Assembly: GCA_021205755.1 (NCBI GenBank)
Contig: JAJPWX010000128.1
Coordinates: 1-62,822 of the forward strand
Direction of reading: 5' to 3'
Source: Lachnospiraceae bacterium
GTDB lineage: Bacteria > Bacillota > Clostridia > Lachnospirales > Lachnospiraceae
Length of the DNA: 62,822 nucleotides
Positions 62,061-62,822 of this stretch are shown here, one piece after another. Position 1 is the stretch's first letter; every line of letters starts with the position of its first letter. The notes under the pieces were generated by a model. The model was not told the origin of the DNA. It did no database searches and saw only the letters and a list, made by a program, of their open reading frames with translations. Position numbers and translations under genes: made by a program.

Positions 62061-62525
62061 TTGGATGAAAATAATAATAGCAGTCAGGATTTAAAAATGT
62101 GGAACGGAAATAAACATTCCGTCCGTGTAGAGATTTCCATTTCTGGAAAAAGAAAAGAAATACATATTGGGAAAGATGTGGTGCGCCTGTTGAGAGCGCC
62201 GAAATACTTGTGTTTGAAAATAAATAAGGCGATGGATTCGATTGCGGTGATGCCGTGTCCAGGTAAAGAATATATGTCCTTTAAAGTACCGGATGGTATT
62301 TTGCTTGGTAAGCACGTTTCAATGCGAGTTGTAAGTAGTGCATTTGTTGAAAAAATTCTTGCGGTAAATGGTTATAAAAATAACAACACCTATCAGATAA
62401 CCGGAACCTATTTAGAAAAAAATAATGCGGTGATTTTCAACATGGCAGATATGCGCCTTTTTAAAGAAGAACAGTATGCTGCAGCTAATAGCACGATGGG
62501 TGAAATAATGGAAAGCGGTTTGTGA
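62061..62525 (+). CDS. Small recombinase-associated protein with the shared domain
   Basis: 154 residues from TTG 62061 (weak AGAGGGATA site). Almost the whole protein is one copy of the beta-rich domain shared with the two preceding genes, ending KILAVNGYKNNNTYQITG and NNAVIFNMADMRLF. Its N terminus (VRVEISISGKRKEIHIGKDV) also recalls a SpoVT/AbrB-like beta pattern, so DNA binding is possible but unproven. It is the last gene of the cassette, followed by a terminator. Confidence 0.68.
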   Translation: MDENNNSSQDLKMWNGNKHSVRVEISISGKRKEIHIGKDVVRLLRAPKYLCLKINKAMDSIAVMPCPGKEYMSFKVPDGILLGKHVSMRVVSSAFVEKILAVNGYKNNNTYQITGTYLEKNNAVIFNMADMRLFKEEQYAAANSTMGEIMESGL

Positions 62526-62663
62526 TGTGAGTTAAAATAGTGATGGTGACTGAATACATGCAGCTGAAGCGGATCAGCTGCTCATGGAATAGACAAATAT
62601 ATATCTGGTGGGGAACTGGCAACATATCAGATAAGTGACAAGTTCATAGGGGTAAGTGATTTA

Positions 62664-62696
62664 GGAGCTTTTGAGCAATCAGAAGCTCTTTTTTTG
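62664..62696 (+). terminator. Intrinsic terminator at the end of the cassette
   Basis: GGAGCTT (62664-62670) pairs with AAGCTCT (62683-62689), one G-U pair, followed by seven T. Confidence 0.75.
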
Positions 62697-62822
62697 CGCC
62701 TTGCGATGGGGAATATTGCATTTTGAGAAAAAATCAGAAAAAAGTTGTTCCTCTCTTGACATTAGCAGGTCCCAGACCACTATTAACCCGTTACCTCCCT
62801 AGATACAATACTGGTAAAAGTC
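62697..62822. other. Window end without a gene
   Basis: No gene begins here. TTGACA at 62756-62761 followed by TATTAA at 62781-62786 (19-base spacer) is a weak promoter candidate for something beyond the window. Confidence 0.35.

Noticed and set aside
5535-62740. AAAAATCAGAA shared near 5536 and 62729 as att sites of the whole element
   Set aside because: Only 11 A-rich bases match, with no longer flanking similarity; expected by chance in AT-rich DNA.

Overview
The window looks like a chromosomal segment of a gut-type Clostridia, most likely Lachnospiraceae. The evidence is the AGGAGG-type ribosome sites, frequent TTG/GTG starts, moderate GC, and a large Tn1549/CTn-type conjugative element followed by a dense accessory region. 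No rRNA, tRNA or CRISPR array was recognised.

Layout. (1) 1-5.3 kb is probably host DNA: the end of a nucleotidyltransferase-family gene, a UDP-glucose dehydrogenase plus UDP-sugar epimerase pair that supplies uronic acid precursors for surface polysaccharide, a VanZ-like membrane protein, an HTH protein flanked by a 23-bp direct repeat, and a divergent PIN/AbrB toxin-antitoxin pair whose promoter start carries a palindromic operator. (2) 5.6-9.1 kb is a regulatory head: two XRE regulators, a BTAD-domain regulator behind an attenuator-like structure, and a sigma-region-4-like protein, separated by several hairpins and palindromes. (3) 9.5-40.1 kb is the conjugation operon: a RepA_N replication initiator with a 23-bp iteron array inside its coding sequence, PcfB, the TraG/VirD4 coupling protein (split by an IS200-type insertion), Maff2, a VirB6-like channel protein, PrgI, VirB4, a very long NlpC/P60 wall hydrolase, DUF4315/DUF4366 proteins, topoisomerase III, a 3,015-residue methylase/SNF2 helicase with a tnpV gene in another frame inside it, and ArdC/YodL polyvalent anti-restriction proteins. 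(4) 40.1-44.5 kb holds an Rpn nuclease with a partner gene, and the MOBP relaxase and MobC on the minus strand with a likely oriT beside mobC. (5) 44.7-51.2 kb holds serine recombinase genes in tandem: three look catalytically complete; the second in order is degenerate and split at an A AAA AAA TAA TG site, which could be programmed frameshifting. The first is preceded by a 16-bp hairpin that covers its Shine-Dalgarno sequence. (6) 51.2-56.1 kb is accessory DNA: a DUF6050-like membrane protein, a sigma-like protein, a type I toxin with an antisense RNA, a metallophosphoesterase, a SHOCT protein and small hypotheticals. (7) 56.3-62.5 kb is a separate-looking cassette: an XRE gene with an 18-bp operator, five helically phased 11-bp iterons, a second XRE gene, a RepA-like AAA ATPase, a resolvase-like protein without the usual arginines, a large serine recombinase with an unusual N-terminal extension and C-terminal domain, and two downstream proteins that appear to repeat that C-terminal domain.

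How it fits together. The relaxase/MobC nick oriT, TraG (if restored) delivers the strand to the VirB4/VirB6/PrgI channel, the NlpC/P60 protein opens the wall, RepA, TopB and the helicase support replication of the circular form, the ArdC-type proteins protect incoming DNA, and serine recombinases move the element. Because traG is broken by the IS, the element should be transfer-defective as sequenced unless the IS excises or a relative supplies the coupling protein.

The strongest candidates for something undescribed are the 56.3-62.5 kb iteron/ATPase/recombinase cassette with its shared accessory domain, the possible frameshift in the degenerate recombinase, and the SD-covering leader before the first recombinase. 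The exact ends of the element or elements could not be fixed from this window.
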